Assembly (NCBI RefSeq): GCF_000708755.2
Contig: NZ_JGVU02000002.1
Coordinates: 372,001 to 436,000, forward strand
Direction: 5' to 3'
Source of the DNA: Metabacillus indicus LMG 22858
GTDB taxonomy: Bacteria > Bacillota > Bacilli > Bacillales > Bacillaceae
DNA: 64,000 nucleotides
Shown here: one piece after another, positions 28,199 through 37,942 of the stretch
Layout of the letters: every line of letters begins with the position of its first letter
Numbering within the stretch: the stretch's first letter is position 1
Program-made: the position numbers and the translations under genes
Notes under the pieces: generated by a model
Databases searched by the model: none
What the model saw: only the letters and a program-made list of their open reading frames with translations
Told to the model about the DNA's origin: nothing

Positions 28199-28993
28199 AT
28201 GAAACTATTATTTGTCGGAGATGTCGTCGGCTCACCGGGCCGGGACATGATTAAAGAATACTTGCCAAAGCTTAAAAAGAAGTTCAGACCATCCTTGACG
28301 ATCGTAAATGGAGAGAACGCTGCTCATGGAAAAGGGCTCACGCAGAAAATCTATCATGAGCTGATTCAGGCGGGAGCACAAGTCATTACGATGGGGAATC
28401 ACACGTGGGATAAACGGGAGATTTTTGAATTCATCGAGGAGGTTCCTCATTTGATCCGTCCTGCCAATTTTCCTGAAGGGACACCAGGAGAAGGCATTAC
28501 CTATATTAAAGCGGACGGCAAAGAAGTGGCTGTGATTAATCTTCAAGGCCGGACCTTTCTTGCTCCGATTGACTGTCCGTTTAAAAAAGCAGATGAGCTG
28601 ATTGAGGAAGCGCGAAAACGCACACCTATTATCTTTGTGGATTTCCATGCGGAAGCTACAAGTGAAAAGCAGGCAATGGGCTGGTATCTGGACGGAAAGG
28701 CATCAGCTGTTGTCGGAACCCATACACATGTTCAGACGGCAGATGAACGGATTCTTGATCACGGGACTGCTTTTATTACAGATGTCGGCATGACAGGACC
28801 GTATGACGGCATACTCGGAGTTGAGCGGGAAGCTGTCATCAAACGCTTTTTAACAAGTCTGCCGGTCCGGTTTGAAGTAACAGAAGGAAAGGCGCAGCTG
28901 AGTGCAGTTGTGGTCGATATCAATGATAAAACAGGTAACGCATCAAAGATTGAACGGATTTTAATAAATAATGATCACATGTTTTTTGAATAG
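28199..28993 (+). CDS. ymdB: YmdB calcineurin-like phosphodiesterase
   Basis: Metallophosphoesterase of 264 residues with the metal ligands in GDVVGSPGRD, NGENAAHGKG, MGNHTWD and GTHTHVQTAD. In B. subtilis YmdB hydrolyses 2',3'-cyclic nucleotides and influences the choice between motility and biofilm gene expression. It lies between rny and spoVS as in that species and is probably cytoplasmic since no signal peptide is present. Confidence 0.93.
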   Translation: MKLLFVGDVVGSPGRDMIKEYLPKLKKKFRPSLTIVNGENAAHGKGLTQKIYHELIQAGAQVITMGNHTWDKREIFEFIEEVPHLIRPANFPEGTPGEGITYIKADGKEVAVINLQGRTFLAPIDCPFKKADELIEEARKRTPIIFVDFHAEATSEKQAMGWYLDGKASAVVGTHTHVQTADERILDHGTAFITDVGMTGPYDGILGVEREAVIKRFLTSLPVRFEVTEGKAQLSAVVVDINDKTGNASKIERILINNDHMFFE

Positions 28994-29032
28994 ATCATTT
29001 ATTTTGAAATTTTAGAAAAAATAAATGAACAA

Positions 29033-29062
29033 GCAGGAATACTCGTTCCCTCTAGTGAATAT
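29033..29062 (+). promoter_or_regulatory. SigH promoter of spoVS
   Basis: GCAGGAATA at 29033-29041, a 12-bp spacer, then AGTGAATAT at 29054-29062: every fixed position of the SigH consensus (RnAGGAwww, RnnGAATww) is met. B. subtilis spoVS is SigH-dependent. Confidence 0.85.
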
Positions 29063-29089
29063 AGTATCAATGGAATGACTGTATAAGAG

Positions 29090-29126
29090 GTTCAGAAGGC
29101 TCATAAAGGGGATGAGCCCTCCGAAC
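29090..29126 (+). promoter_or_regulatory. Hairpin in the spoVS leader
   Basis: GGCTCAT (29098-29104) pairs with ATGAGCC (29112-29118), extended by GTTC / GAAC at the base. No T run; it is in the untranslated leader some 65 bases before the start codon. Confidence 0.45.
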
Positions 29127-29190
29127 AGATCCGGTAATACACGATCCAATGTACATTCACGATCTATTGAAAACAAGGGGGATTCTAGAA

Positions 29191-29451
29191 ATGGAAATAT
29201 TAAAAGTTTCAGCAAAGTCCAATCCTAACTCCGTAGCGGGGGCTCTTGCAGGCGTTCTGCGGGAAAGAGGAGCAGCCGAGATACAGGCCATTGGCGCAGG
29301 CGCCCTTAATCAGGCCGTAAAAGCTGTCGCCATTGCCAGGGGATTTGTTGCTCCAAGCGGCGTAGACCTGATCTGCATACCCGCCTTTACGGATATTCTC
29401 ATTGATGGTGAAGAGCGTACGGCGATAAAATTAATTATTGAGCCTCGTTAA
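29191..29451 (+). CDS. spoVS: Stage V sporulation protein S
   Basis: An 86-residue Alba-like protein required for spore coat assembly and passage beyond stage V. The sequence from MEILKVSAKSNPNSVAGALA is almost invariant in the family. ATG 29191 follows AAGGGGGATTCTAGAA; a longer in-frame reading from 29149 is not part of the protein. It has its own SigH promoter and a strong terminator. Confidence 0.97.
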   Translation: MEILKVSAKSNPNSVAGALAGVLRERGAAEIQAIGAGALNQAVKAVAIARGFVAPSGVDLICIPAFTDILIDGEERTAIKLIIEPR

Positions 29452-29462
29452 ATAGAGAAGAG

Positions 29463-29503
29463 TACAGCCTGTTTGCGGGATACGCAAGCAGGCTTGTTTT
29501 TTC
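29463..29503 (+). terminator. Terminator after spoVS
   Basis: A long stem of about 13 bp (ACAGCCTGTTTGCG with CGCAAGCAGGCTTGT, one bulge) and T6 run. Confidence 0.88.
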
Positions 29504-29539
29504 ATAAATAAGGCATTGCCGGAGAAGAGTTGATTTCTT

Positions 29540-30457
29540 GTGCGTATCTTTGATGCTCATTGTGATCTGCTGTACCAGCTTTGGAAAGATCCTGAGAAGA
29601 GCGAATGGAACGATTTGAATCTTCACGTAACCATTGAAAAGCTCTTCAGATTTGGAGCGAGGATTCAGTGCTTCGCTATTTTTGTGCCAGTAGAGGCAGT
29701 TAATAAAAAAGAATGCGCGATTGCACAGGCTGCCATTTTTCACGAGCGCATTCTTGAACGCTATGAAAAAATCAGGCTGATCAAAACGAAGCAGGATGCA
29801 GCCTGTCTGAAAGAAGATGAAATCGGGGCCATCCTGACGCTTGAAGGATTGGAGCCGATCGGCCATGATCTTCAAATGCTGTCTGTTTTTTATCATTTGG
29901 GTGTAAGGGCAGCCGGGCTGACCTGGAATTTTGCCAACCTGCTTGCAGACGGTGCGCTCGAAACAAGGAATGCGGGACTTACCTTTTTTGGCAGGCATGC
30001 TGTTTCAAAACTGAATGCGTATAACATGTGGACGGACGTTTCCCATTTGTCCGAGAGAAGTTTCTGGGATGTCATTGAACTGGCAGACTATCCGGTGGCA
30101 AGCCATTCCAATTCCTACGCTCTCTGTCCGCACCCGAGGAATTTAAAAGAAGATCAGCTGAAGGCGGTCGCTGATAAAAAGGGAATCATCGGGATTACCT
30201 TTGTTCCGCAGTTTACGGCGTCCCATGCACAAGCCGGCATGAAGCACATCTTGAATCATCTTGATTATATTCTTGGTATTGTCGGGGAAGATGCGGTAGG
30301 ATTCGGTTCGGATTTTGACGGCATTGACGAAACCGTAGAGGGACTTGAAGGGTATGAGCAATATCCTTATCTCGTAAACACGCTTCTCAGGCACTATTCG
30401 GAAAGACAGGCGGAAAAATTTCTATGCCTCAATTTTATCAATGCCATTCCATTCTGA
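29540..30457 (+). CDS. Membrane dipeptidase (peptidase M19 family)
   Basis: 305-residue zinc dipeptidase of the renal-dipeptidase family. DAHCD at residues 5-9 supplies the first metal ligands, LEGLEPIG the bridging Glu region, SHSNSYALCPHPRN and GFGSDFDG the later conserved blocks. No signal peptide, so cytoplasmic. Start GTG 29540 with GGAGAAGAG about 10 bases upstream. Located between spoVS and korA, where B. subtilis has neither this gene nor korAB. Substrate unproven. Confidence 0.88.
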   Translation: MRIFDAHCDLLYQLWKDPEKSEWNDLNLHVTIEKLFRFGARIQCFAIFVPVEAVNKKECAIAQAAIFHERILERYEKIRLIKTKQDAACLKEDEIGAILTLEGLEPIGHDLQMLSVFYHLGVRAAGLTWNFANLLADGALETRNAGLTFFGRHAVSKLNAYNMWTDVSHLSERSFWDVIELADYPVASHSNSYALCPHPRNLKEDQLKAVADKKGIIGITFVPQFTASHAQAGMKHILNHLDYILGIVGEDAVGFGSDFDGIDETVEGLEGYEQYPYLVNTLLRHYSERQAEKFLCLNFINAIPF

Positions 30458-30527
30458 CACAATAGATGAAAGATTTGAAAAAATCAAATAAATTCAGGGC
30501 GAAAACAGGTTTATTTGCCTGAAACGC

Positions 30528-30556
30528 TTGTTTTTTTCTCTTTATCGTTCTACAAT
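30528..30556 (+). promoter_or_regulatory. Predicted SigA promoter of korAB
   Basis: TTGTTT at 30528-30533, 17-bp spacer, TACAAT at 30551-30556. Confidence 0.6.
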
Positions 30557-30592
30557 TGTAACGTTTAGTACATAATCTGACGCAGTGTATCA

Positions 30593-30606
30593 GCTCTAAT
30601 TAGAGC
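30593..30606 (+). promoter_or_regulatory. 14-bp perfect palindrome downstream of the korA promoter
   Basis: GCTCTAATTAGAGC, about 30 bp after the predicted transcription start and 42 bp before the korA ATG; a candidate repressor operator. Confidence 0.5.
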
Positions 30607-30647
30607 AAAAAATATATGAGTGTTTCTTAAGAAGGGGTGTAAGGCAC

Positions 30648-32384
30648 ATGATCAGTCAACTTTCATGGAAAGTTGGAGGACAGCAGGGCGAAGGTATTGA
30701 AAGTACAGGTGAAGTCTTTTCAATTGCTTTAAATAGAATGGGATATTATTTGTATGGGTACCGCCATTTTTCATCCCGAATTAAGGGCGGCCACACGAAC
30801 AATAAAATTCGCGTAAGCACAACCCAAGTCCGAGCTATATCCGATGACCTTGATATATTAGTAGCTTTTGATCAGGAAACGATTGATGTGAACGTGTATG
30901 AGCTTCGCAAAGGCGGGCTTGTGATTGCAGATTCAAAATTTAATCCGTCTATTCCGGATGACTGCAGCGCTGTACTTTATTCTGTTCCTTTTACAGAGAT
31001 CGCAACAGAGCTTGGAACGTCTCTGATGAAAAACATGGTAGCCATCGGAGCAACAAGTGCAGTTCTTGACCTTGGAACAGAACAGTTTCAGAATGTGGTT
31101 CAGGAGATCTACGGAAGAAAAGGCCAGCAGATTGTCGAGAAGAACCTTGAGGCCATTTCAAAAGGCTCAAGCTACATGAAACAGGAGCTCCAGTTTGACC
31201 GCGATGATCTGTTCCTTGAAAAAGCAGACGGAAACAAGCGCATGTTCATGATTGGAAATGATGCCATCGCACTTGGTGCTGTAGCAGGCGGAGCCCGGTT
31301 TATGGCTGCCTATCCGATTACTCCGGCTTCTGAAATTATGGAGTATTTAATTAAAAAGCTGCCTGATTTTGGCGGTACGGTCATTCAGACTGAGGATGAA
31401 ATTGCCGCATGTACAATGGCAATCGGCGCAAACTACGCCGGAACGCGGACACTGACTGCTTCAGCAGGGCCCGGCCTTTCATTAATGATGGAGGCAATCG
31501 GATTATCCGGAATCACGGAACAGCCGCTTGTCATCGTGGATACGCAGCGCGGAGGCCCAAGTACAGGTCTTCCGACTAAACAGGAACAGTCAGATCTGAT
31601 GGCCATGATTTACGGAACACACGGGGAGATCCCTAAGATCGTGATGGCGCCAAGTACGGTTCAGGAAGCTTTCTACGATACCATTGAGGCGTTCAACCTT
31701 GCAGAGGAATACCAGTGTCCGGTCATCCTTCTCACTGACCTTCAGCTCTCCCTTGGCAAACAGACAGTTGAACCATTAGACTATGATAAAATTCAAATCC
31801 GACGCGGCAAGCTCGTTCAGGAAGAACTTCCGGAAATCGAAAACAAAGGCTATTTCAAACGCTTTGAAGTGACAGATGACGGCGTTTCTCCGCGTGTTCT
31901 GCCAGGTATGAAGAACGGCATTCACCATGTGACAGGTGTTGAGCATGACGAGACAGGAAAGCCTTCAGAAGTGGCAACAAACCGTAAAGCCCAGATGGAC
32001 AAACGTCTAAGAAAGCTTTCAGCCATGAGGTTTGATACGCCTGTTCATCAGAATCTGATTCACCCTGAACCGGATGTTTTATTTGTCGGCTTTAACTCAA
32101 CAAGAGGAACGATTGAAGAGGCAATGGTCCGCCTTGAAAAGGACGGCGTGAAAGCAAATCACGCACATGTCCGCCTTCTTCATCCATTCCCGGCAGATGA
32201 AATGCTTCCGCTTGTAAAGGCAGCAAAAAAAGTCGTAGTAGTCGAAAACAACGCGACTGGCCAGCTTGCCAGCCTGATCAAAATGAATGTCGGCCATGCA
32301 GAGAAAATTTCCTCGATTTTAAAATACGATGGAAATCCGCTCTTGCCGCATGAAGTTCATTCAAAATGCAAGGAGTTGTTCTAA
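30648..32384 (+). CDS. korA: 2-oxoacid:ferredoxin oxidoreductase, fused gamma-alpha subunit
   Basis: Oxidises 2-oxoacids such as 2-oxoglutarate to the acyl-CoA with ferredoxin as acceptor. Residues 1-190 are the gamma domain (KVGGQQGEGIESTGEVFS) and the rest the pyrimidine-binding alpha domain (MAAYPITPASEIMEYL, SAGPGLSLMMEAIGLSG). 578 residues. The stop is contiguous with the korB ATG. Assignment as 2-oxoglutarate-specific comes from the family in Bacillaceae, not from residues I can identify. Confidence 0.92.
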   Translation: MISQLSWKVGGQQGEGIESTGEVFSIALNRMGYYLYGYRHFSSRIKGGHTNNKIRVSTTQVRAISDDLDILVAFDQETIDVNVYELRKGGLVIADSKFNPSIPDDCSAVLYSVPFTEIATELGTSLMKNMVAIGATSAVLDLGTEQFQNVVQEIYGRKGQQIVEKNLEAISKGSSYMKQELQFDRDDLFLEKADGNKRMFMIGNDAIALGAVAGGARFMAAYPITPASEIMEYLIKKLPDFGGTVIQTEDEIAACTMAIGANYAGTRTLTASAGPGLSLMMEAIGLSGITEQPLVIVDTQRGGPSTGLPTKQEQSDLMAMIYGTHGEIPKIVMAPSTVQEAFYDTIEAFNLAEEYQCPVILLTDLQLSLGKQTVEPLDYDKIQIRRGKLVQEELPEIENKGYFKRFEVTDDGVSPRVLPGMKNGIHHVTGVEHDETGKPSEVATNRKAQMDKRLRKLSAMRFDTPVHQNLIHPEPDVLFVGFNSTRGTIEEAMVRLEKDGVKANHAHVRLLHPFPADEMLPLVKAAKKVVVVENNATGQLASLIKMNVGHAEKISSILKYDGNPLLPHEVHSKCKELF

Positions 32385-33251
32385 ATGGCGACATTTAAAG
32401 AATTTCGGAATAATGTAAAACCAAACTGGTGTCCGGGATGCGGAGACTTCTCCGTGCAGGCTGCCATTCAGCGCGCCGCCGCAAATGCAGGCCTTGAGCC
32501 GGATCAGCTTGCCGTTGTATCAGGCATCGGATGTTCCGGACGTATTTCAGGATATATCAATGCCTATGGGTTCCACGGCATTCACGGCCGTTCCCTCCCG
32601 ATCGCCCAGGGCGTTAAAATGGCGAACAAAGATTTGACGGTTATCGCCTCCGGCGGTGACGGCGACGGGTTTGCCATCGGCATGGGACATACCATTCATG
32701 CCATCAGAAGAAACATTGATGTCACATATATCGTTATGGACAATCAGATTTACGGCCTGACAAAAGGCCAGACATCTCCGCGAAGCGATGTCGGATTCAA
32801 AACGAAGAGTACGCCTAAAGGGTCCATTGAATCTTCTCTTTCTGTTATGGAAATGGCTCTTACAGCAGGCGCAACGTTTGTGGCCCAGAGCTTTTCAACG
32901 GACTTAAAAGACTTGACAGCCATTATTGAAGCGGGAATTAAACATAAAGGCTTCTCACTGATCAATGTGTTTAGCCCTTGCGTAACGTACAACAAAATCA
33001 ATACGTATGACTGGTTCAAGGAAAATCTCACAAAGCTTGCAGATATCGAAGGGTATGATCCTTCTAACCGGATGCAGGCCATGCAGACGCTGATGGAGAA
33101 AAACGGACTGGTAACAGGACTGATTTATCAGAATGCCAATCAGCCATCCTATCAGGAGCTCGTTCACAATTACAGCGAAGAACCGCTGTCTCATGCAGAC
33201 CTTAAAATCAGCGAAGAGAAGTTTAACGAACTTCTTTCAGAATTTATGTAA
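32385..33251 (+). CDS. korB: 2-oxoacid:ferredoxin oxidoreductase, beta subunit
   Basis: The thiamine-diphosphate and 4Fe-4S subunit, 288 residues. WCPGCGDF near residue 16 and GIGCSGRISGY carry cluster cysteines; ASGGDGDGFAIGMGH with MDNQIYGLTKGQ is the TPP-Mg motif. Starts at the base after the korA stop, with AAGGAGTTG in korA as ribosome site. Followed by a terminator, so korAB is a two-gene operon. Confidence 0.94.
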   Translation: MATFKEFRNNVKPNWCPGCGDFSVQAAIQRAAANAGLEPDQLAVVSGIGCSGRISGYINAYGFHGIHGRSLPIAQGVKMANKDLTVIASGGDGDGFAIGMGHTIHAIRRNIDVTYIVMDNQIYGLTKGQTSPRSDVGFKTKSTPKGSIESSLSVMEMALTAGATFVAQSFSTDLKDLTAIIEAGIKHKGFSLINVFSPCVTYNKINTYDWFKENLTKLADIEGYDPSNRMQAMQTLMEKNGLVTGLIYQNANQPSYQELVHNYSEEPLSHADLKISEEKFNELLSEFM

Positions 33252-33253
33252 GT

Positions 33254-33287
33254 CAGAAAACGTCTATCTCCGGATAGGCGTTTTTCT
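33254..33287 (+). terminator. Terminator after korB
   Basis: CAGAAAACGTCTATC pairs with GATAGGCGTTTTTCTG (G-U and bulge), small loop, T5. Confidence 0.85.
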
Positions 33288-33468
33288 GTTGAAAAATAAA
33301 TGATTCTGGTCAGATTTATCGCGCTTATGAAACTTTTTCAGAGATTTTTTCCGGGTGTGTTCAAGTGTCTTTTTGGAGAGGACACCTATCTTTACACTGC
33401 TGTTCAAGGATGATAAACTTCAACTATGATAACGTATTAAGCAGTTTTTTAAGCAGGGAGTGTTCATT

Positions 33469-34509
33469 GTGAATGGAAAAATGAAAGCGGTTGTCAAGCA
33501 TCACAGAGGATTTGGAGCCGAGCTTAAAATGGTGGATATTCCTCAAATTAACGATCACGAAGTATTGATTAAAGTAAAAGCTACATCCATCTGCGGGACA
33601 GATGTTCATATTTATACGTGGGATGCCTGGTCGGAAAGCCGAGTGAATCCACCATATGTTTTTGGGCATGAATTTTCCGGAGAGGTTGCCCAGGTTGGAA
33701 GCAAAGTTACAAACGTTGCGGTTGGAGATTTTGTTTCTGCTGAAACTCACCTTGTATGCTACGAATGTCCGCAATGTCTGACAGGAAACTATCATATTTG
33801 TAAAAATACGAAGATTATCGGTGTCGACACAGATGGCTGTTTTGCAGAATACGTGGCGCTTCCGGCTGTCAACCTCTGGAAAAATCCGAAGGGAATGCCG
33901 TTTGATACAGCGTCTATACAGGAGCCTATGGGCAATGCGGTGCATACTGTTCTTGCTGGTGATGTAGCAGGAAAAAGCGTGGCTGTTATTGGCTGCGGTC
34001 CAATCGGCATTATGGCTGCCGGCGTTGCAAAAGCTGCCGGGGCATCGCAGGTCATTGCGCTCGATTTAAATGACTACAGACTGAACCTTGCAAAAGAAAT
34101 GGGAGCAACAGCCGTCATCAATTCTAAAAATGAAGATCCGCTTGAAAGAATCAGCGAACTTACGGATGGAAACGGCGTCGATGTCGTGTGCGAAATGTCC
34201 GGCCACCCGGCTGCGATGAATCAGGGGTTCAAGATGGTGACAAACGGAGGCCGAGTGTCCATTTTGAGTCTCCCGGTTCGGCCTGTAGAAATTGATGTTA
34301 CGAATGATATTGTTTTTAAAGGCATAACCGTACAGGGAATTACAGGCAGAAAAATGTATGAAACATGGCAGCAGGTTTCGCGCCTTTTGAAATCAGGGCA
34401 GGTTGATGTCACGCCGCTGATCACCCATCACTTCCCGCTTGAAGACTTTGAAAAAGGCTTCAATTTAATGATCGAAGGAAAATGTGGTAAAGTCGTATTA
34501 CATCCTTAA
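33469..34509 (+). CDS. tdh: L-threonine 3-dehydrogenase
   Basis: Oxidises threonine to 2-amino-3-ketobutyrate, which Kbl cleaves to glycine and acetyl-CoA. Zinc alcohol dehydrogenase family: catalytic ligands in SICGTD and GHEFSG, structural zinc in CYECPQCLTGNYHIC, NAD loop VIGCGPIG. GTG 33469 is 8 bases from CAGGGAG and gives 346 residues, matching B. subtilis Tdh; an earlier GTG at 33460 overlaps the ribosome site. Co-transcribed with kbl. Confidence 0.95.
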   Translation: MNGKMKAVVKHHRGFGAELKMVDIPQINDHEVLIKVKATSICGTDVHIYTWDAWSESRVNPPYVFGHEFSGEVAQVGSKVTNVAVGDFVSAETHLVCYECPQCLTGNYHICKNTKIIGVDTDGCFAEYVALPAVNLWKNPKGMPFDTASIQEPMGNAVHTVLAGDVAGKSVAVIGCGPIGIMAAGVAKAAGASQVIALDLNDYRLNLAKEMGATAVINSKNEDPLERISELTDGNGVDVVCEMSGHPAAMNQGFKMVTNGGRVSILSLPVRPVEIDVTNDIVFKGITVQGITGRKMYETWQQVSRLLKSGQVDVTPLITHHFPLEDFEKGFNLMIEGKCGKVVLHP

Positions 34510-34530
34510 ACATGAACTGGAGGGGCTATG

Positions 34531-35709
34531 ATGAAAGGGTTTGAATACTTACAGGCAGAACTTGATGAAATGAAACAAAACGGGACGTTCCGTAAATTGA
34601 TTCCGCTGGAATCCGATCAAAAGTCAAAAGTCGTGATCGGAGGAAAAGAATTAATTCAGCTTTCTTCAAACAACTATCTTGGGCTCACCACACATCCAAG
34701 ACTTGTAAAAGCATCCATAGAAGCAGCACGGAAGTACGGGGCCGGTACGGGTTCAGTCAGGACGATCGCCGGAACATTCTCCATGCATGAAGAGCTTGAG
34801 CAAAAGCTTGCCGAGTTTAAGCATACGGAAGCAGCACTTGTCTTTCAGTCCGGTTTTACAACAAACCAGGGCGTGCTGTCTTCTATTCTGACAAAAGAAG
34901 ATGTGGTCATTTCTGATGCTTTAAACCATGCATCCATCATTGATGGCATCAGACTGACAAAAGCAGCCCGCAAAGTGTATCATCACGTGGATATGGCTGA
35001 CCTTGAACGCGCACTGAAAGAATCAGCAGACTTCCGTGTCCGCATTATTGTGACAGACGGTGTATTTTCAATGGACGGCAATATCGCGCCACTTCCCATG
35101 ATTGTCGAGCTTGCTGAAAAATATGACGCCCTCGTTATGGTTGACGATGCGCATGCTTCAGGTGTGCTTGGGAAAAACGGCCGCGGGACGGTTAATCATT
35201 TTGGTCTTGACGGACGTGTACATATTCAGGTGGGAACATTGAGCAAAGCGGTAGGTGTGCTTGGCGGATACGTTGCGAGTACACGAACGCTGATTGACTA
35301 TCTTATTCAAAAAGGACGTCCGTTCTTATTCAGCACATCTCATCCTCCTGCTGTCACGGCAGCGTGTATGGAAGCGATCAATGTATTGCTTGAAGAACCT
35401 GAATTGATTGATAAGCTTTGGGAGAATGCGAAGTTCTTCAAAAAGGGTCTTGAAGATCTTGGCTTTGACACCGGGAAAAGCGAAACTCCGGTTACGCCTG
35501 TCATTGTAGGTGATGAGGCGCTGTCTCATCAATTCTCTGATAAACTGAGAGAATACGGCGTCTTTGCTCAGGGAATCGCGTTCCCTACAGTAGCAAAAGG
35601 GCAGGCCCGCGTAAGAACAATTGTTACGGCCGAACACTCAACTGAAGAGCTTCAGCAGGCACTGGACATTTTTGAAAAAGCTGCAAAAGAGCTGAACATC
35701 CTGAAATAA
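34531..35709 (+). CDS. kbl: Glycine C-acetyltransferase (2-amino-3-ketobutyrate CoA ligase)
   Basis: PLP enzyme of the alpha-oxoamine synthase family, 392 residues, second step of threonine breakdown. [11 protein letters not shown] holds the Asp that contacts the pyridine nitrogen and [11 protein letters not shown] the Schiff-base lysine. Of two adjacent ATG codons, 34531 lies at correct distance from GGAGGGG. It lies 21 bp after tdh. Confidence 0.94.
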   Translation: MKGFEYLQAELDEMKQNGTFRKLIPLESDQKSKVVIGGKELIQLSSNNYLGLTTHPRLVKASIEAARKYGAGTGSVRTIAGTFSMHEELEQKLAEFKHTEAALVFQSGFTTNQGVLSSILTKEDVVISDALNHASIIDGIRLTKAARKVYHHVDMADLERALKESADFRVRIIVTDGVFSMDGNIAPLPMIVELAEKYDALVMVDDAHASGVLGKNGRGTVNHFGLDGRVHIQVGTLSKAVGVLGGYVASTRTLIDYLIQKGRPFLFSTSHPPAVTAACMEAINVLLEEPELIDKLWENAKFFKKGLEDLGFDTGKSETPVTPVIVGDEALSHQFSDKLREYGVFAQGIAFPTVAKGQARVRTIVTAEHSTEELQQALDIFEKAAKELNILK

Positions 35710-35712
35710 TCG

Positions 35713-35742
35713 AAAAGAGAGGCTCGCTGCCTCTCTTTTTTT
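35713..35742 (+). terminator. Terminator of tdh-kbl
   Basis: AGAGAGGC / GCCTCTCT stem, TCGCT loop, T7. Confidence 0.92.
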
Positions 35743-35823
35743 GCCGCAGCCGGAAGCCCTGCTTTTCTTTTTTTTCTCAATCATTTACTATAGATGTATG
35801 TCCTTTCTGAATATTTTATTGTT

Positions 35824-35852
35824 TTGTTCTTTAAGAACATATATACTATAAA
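35824..35852 (+). promoter_or_regulatory. miaB promoter with overlapping palindrome
   Basis: TTGTTC at 35824-35829, 17-bp spacer, TATAAA at 35847-35852. GTTCTTTAAGAAC (35826-35838) is a perfect inverted repeat around a central T, laid over the -35 end and spacer. Confidence 0.55.
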
Positions 35853-35911
35853 ATTGGTATACTCTCACATAAGTGAGGCGGTTTGAAAGGCCTGAAAGGA
35901 GACTGTTTTAC

Positions 35912-37441
35912 ATGAACGAAAAGCAGCGTCTGGAAAGCTCACAGGTAACGCCTTCGGACAAAAAATCCGAGAAGGATTACAGCAAGTATTTCCAGGCCGT
36001 GTACATGCCTCCTTCTTTAAAGGATGCTAAAAAACGCGGTAAAGAAGAAGTGAAATATCAAAATGACTTTAAAATCTCAGAAGAATTCAGAGGCCTCGGC
36101 AACGGGAAGAAATTCCTGATCAGAACGTACGGCTGTCAAATGAACGAGCACGATACGGAAGTAATGGCCGGGATTTTTACTGCACTTGGATATGTTGCAA
36201 CAGCCGAAGCAGAAGATGCTGATGTGATTCTTTTAAATACATGTGCCATCCGTGAAAATGCAGAAAATAAAGTGTTTGGCGAAATCGGCCACTTAAAAGC
36301 GCTGAAACGCGAAAAACCGGGTCTCTTAATCGGCGTCTGCGGATGCATGTCCCAGGAAGAATCGGTTGTTAACCGGATTATGAAAAAGCATCAGCATGTG
36401 GACATGATCTTTGGCACACATAACATTCACCGCCTGCCAAATATTCTTAGCGATGCCTATATGTCCAAAGAAATGGTCATTGAGGTCTGGTCTAAAGAAG
36501 GCGATGTTATTGAAAATCTGCCGCGCGAACGCAAAGGCAAAATTAAAGCATGGGTCAACATTATGTTCGGCTGCGACAAGTTCTGCACATACTGCATCGT
36601 TCCGTACACCCGCGGAAAAGAACGAAGCAGACGCCCGGAAGAAATTATTCATGAAGTAAGACAGCTTGCAGCAAGCGGCTATAAAGAAATTACCCTGCTT
36701 GGACAAAACGTAAATGCATACGGTAAAGACTTTGAAGACATAGAATACGGACTTGGCGATTTGATGGATGAAATCCGCAAAATCGACGTAGCCCGTGTCC
36801 GGTTTACAACAAGCCATCCGCGCGATTTTGATGATCATTTGATTGAGGTCCTTGCAAAAGGCGGAAACCTTCTTGATCATATCCATCTTCCAGTACAGTC
36901 TGGAAGCTCGGAAGTGCTGAAGCTGATGGCGCGCAAATACGACCGTGAAAAGTATATGACACTCGTCAAAAAAATTAAGGAAGCGATTCCAACAGCTTCT
37001 TTAACAACAGATATCATCGTCGGATTCCCGAACGAAACAGATGAGCAGTTTGAAGAAACGCTCTCTATGTACCGCGAAGTGGAATTTGACAGTGCATACA
37101 CGTTCATTTACTCTCCGCGCGAAGGGACGCCTGCTGCGAAAATGCAGGATAATGTTCCGATGGAAGTGAAAAAGGCACGCCTGCAAAAACTGAACAAGCT
37201 GGTCAATGAGATCTCTGCGAAAAAAATGATGGAATATGAAGGTCAGGTTGTGGAAGTCCTTGTTGAGGGCGAAAGCAAAAACAACCCTGAAGTGCTTGCC
37301 GGGTATACATCAAAAAGCAAGCTTGTAAACTTCAGAGGTCCAAAATCAGCAATCGGCGAGATTGTGAAAGTGAAAATTACGAAAGCAAAAACATGGTCTT
37401 TAGATGGGGAAATGGCAGAAGAAGCACTAGAGGTGAAATAG
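35912..37441 (+). CDS. miaB: tRNA-2-methylthio-N6-dimethylallyladenosine synthase
   Basis: Radical-SAM methylthiotransferase acting on A37 after MiaA. UPF0004 domain with cysteines in [18 protein letters not shown] and VCGCMSQEE, radical-SAM motif CDKFCTYC, then a TRAM RNA-binding domain. ATG 35912 behind AAAGGAG gives 509 residues, the B. subtilis size including the Bacillus-type N-terminal extension. The ricA start is 4 bp after its stop. Confidence 0.96.
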   Translation: MNEKQRLESSQVTPSDKKSEKDYSKYFQAVYMPPSLKDAKKRGKEEVKYQNDFKISEEFRGLGNGKKFLIRTYGCQMNEHDTEVMAGIFTALGYVATAEAEDADVILLNTCAIRENAENKVFGEIGHLKALKREKPGLLIGVCGCMSQEESVVNRIMKKHQHVDMIFGTHNIHRLPNILSDAYMSKEMVIEVWSKEGDVIENLPRERKGKIKAWVNIMFGCDKFCTYCIVPYTRGKERSRRPEEIIHEVRQLAASGYKEITLLGQNVNAYGKDFEDIEYGLGDLMDEIRKIDVARVRFTTSHPRDFDDHLIEVLAKGGNLLDHIHLPVQSGSSEVLKLMARKYDREKYMTLVKKIKEAIPTASLTTDIIVGFPNETDEQFEETLSMYREVEFDSAYTFIYSPREGTPAAKMQDNVPMEVKKARLQKLNKLVNEISAKKMMEYEGQVVEVLVEGESKNNPEVLAGYTSKSKLVNFRGPKSAIGEIVKVKITKAKTWSLDGEMAEEALEVK

Positions 37442-37445
37442 GGGG

Positions 37446-37880
37446 ATGACAATGTATACGAAAGAAGAAATCGTAGCCAGAGCACGTGAGTTGGCGCAAA
37501 TGGTAGCTGATACAAAAGAAGTTGAGTTCTTCAAAAAAGCAGAATCTCAAATTAACGAAAATCAGAAAATCCGCGAAAAAGTAGCAAGCATTAAAAGCCT
37601 TCAAAAACAAGCAGTCAATTTTCAGCACTACAGCAAGCAGGAAGCTCTTAAACAAGTAGAAGACAAAATTGACAAACTTCAGGAAGAGCTCGATGAACTT
37701 CCGATCATTCAGGAGTTCAAGGAATCTCAAATTGAAGTAAATGATCTGCTCCAGCTCATCGCCGTTACAATATCAAATCATGTAACAGACGAGATTATCC
37801 GCACGACAGGCGGAGACCTTCTGAGCGGGGAAACAGGTTCAAAAGTGAACAACTCGCCAGGCTCAGCGTGCAGCAGCTGA
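37446..37880 (+). CDS. ricA: RicA (YmcA), RNase Y specificity complex subunit
   Basis: 144-residue helical protein (YlbF/YmcA family) that with RicF and RicT steers RNase Y to mRNAs and promotes competence, biofilm and sporulation. The N-terminus MTMYTKEEIV aligns with B. subtilis MTLYSKKDIV, favouring ATG 37446 over 37452. One cysteine (Cys142) remains near the C-terminus, where the family has Fe-S ligands. In operon with miaB. Confidence 0.92.
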   Translation: MTMYTKEEIVARARELAQMVADTKEVEFFKKAESQINENQKIREKVASIKSLQKQAVNFQHYSKQEALKQVEDKIDKLQEELDELPIIQEFKESQIEVNDLLQLIAVTISNHVTDEIIRTTGGDLLSGETGSKVNNSPGSACSS

Positions 37881-37919
37881 AAAAAAGTCCTTTCTGTGAA
37901 AACAGAAAGGACTTTTTTT
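37879..37919 (+). terminator. Terminator after ricA
   Basis: AAAGTCCTTTCTG / CAGAAAGGACTTT stem, TGAAAA loop, T7; one of the strongest in the window. Confidence 0.95.
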
Positions 37920-37942
37920 GTGTTTAATTATCAAATTAAATC

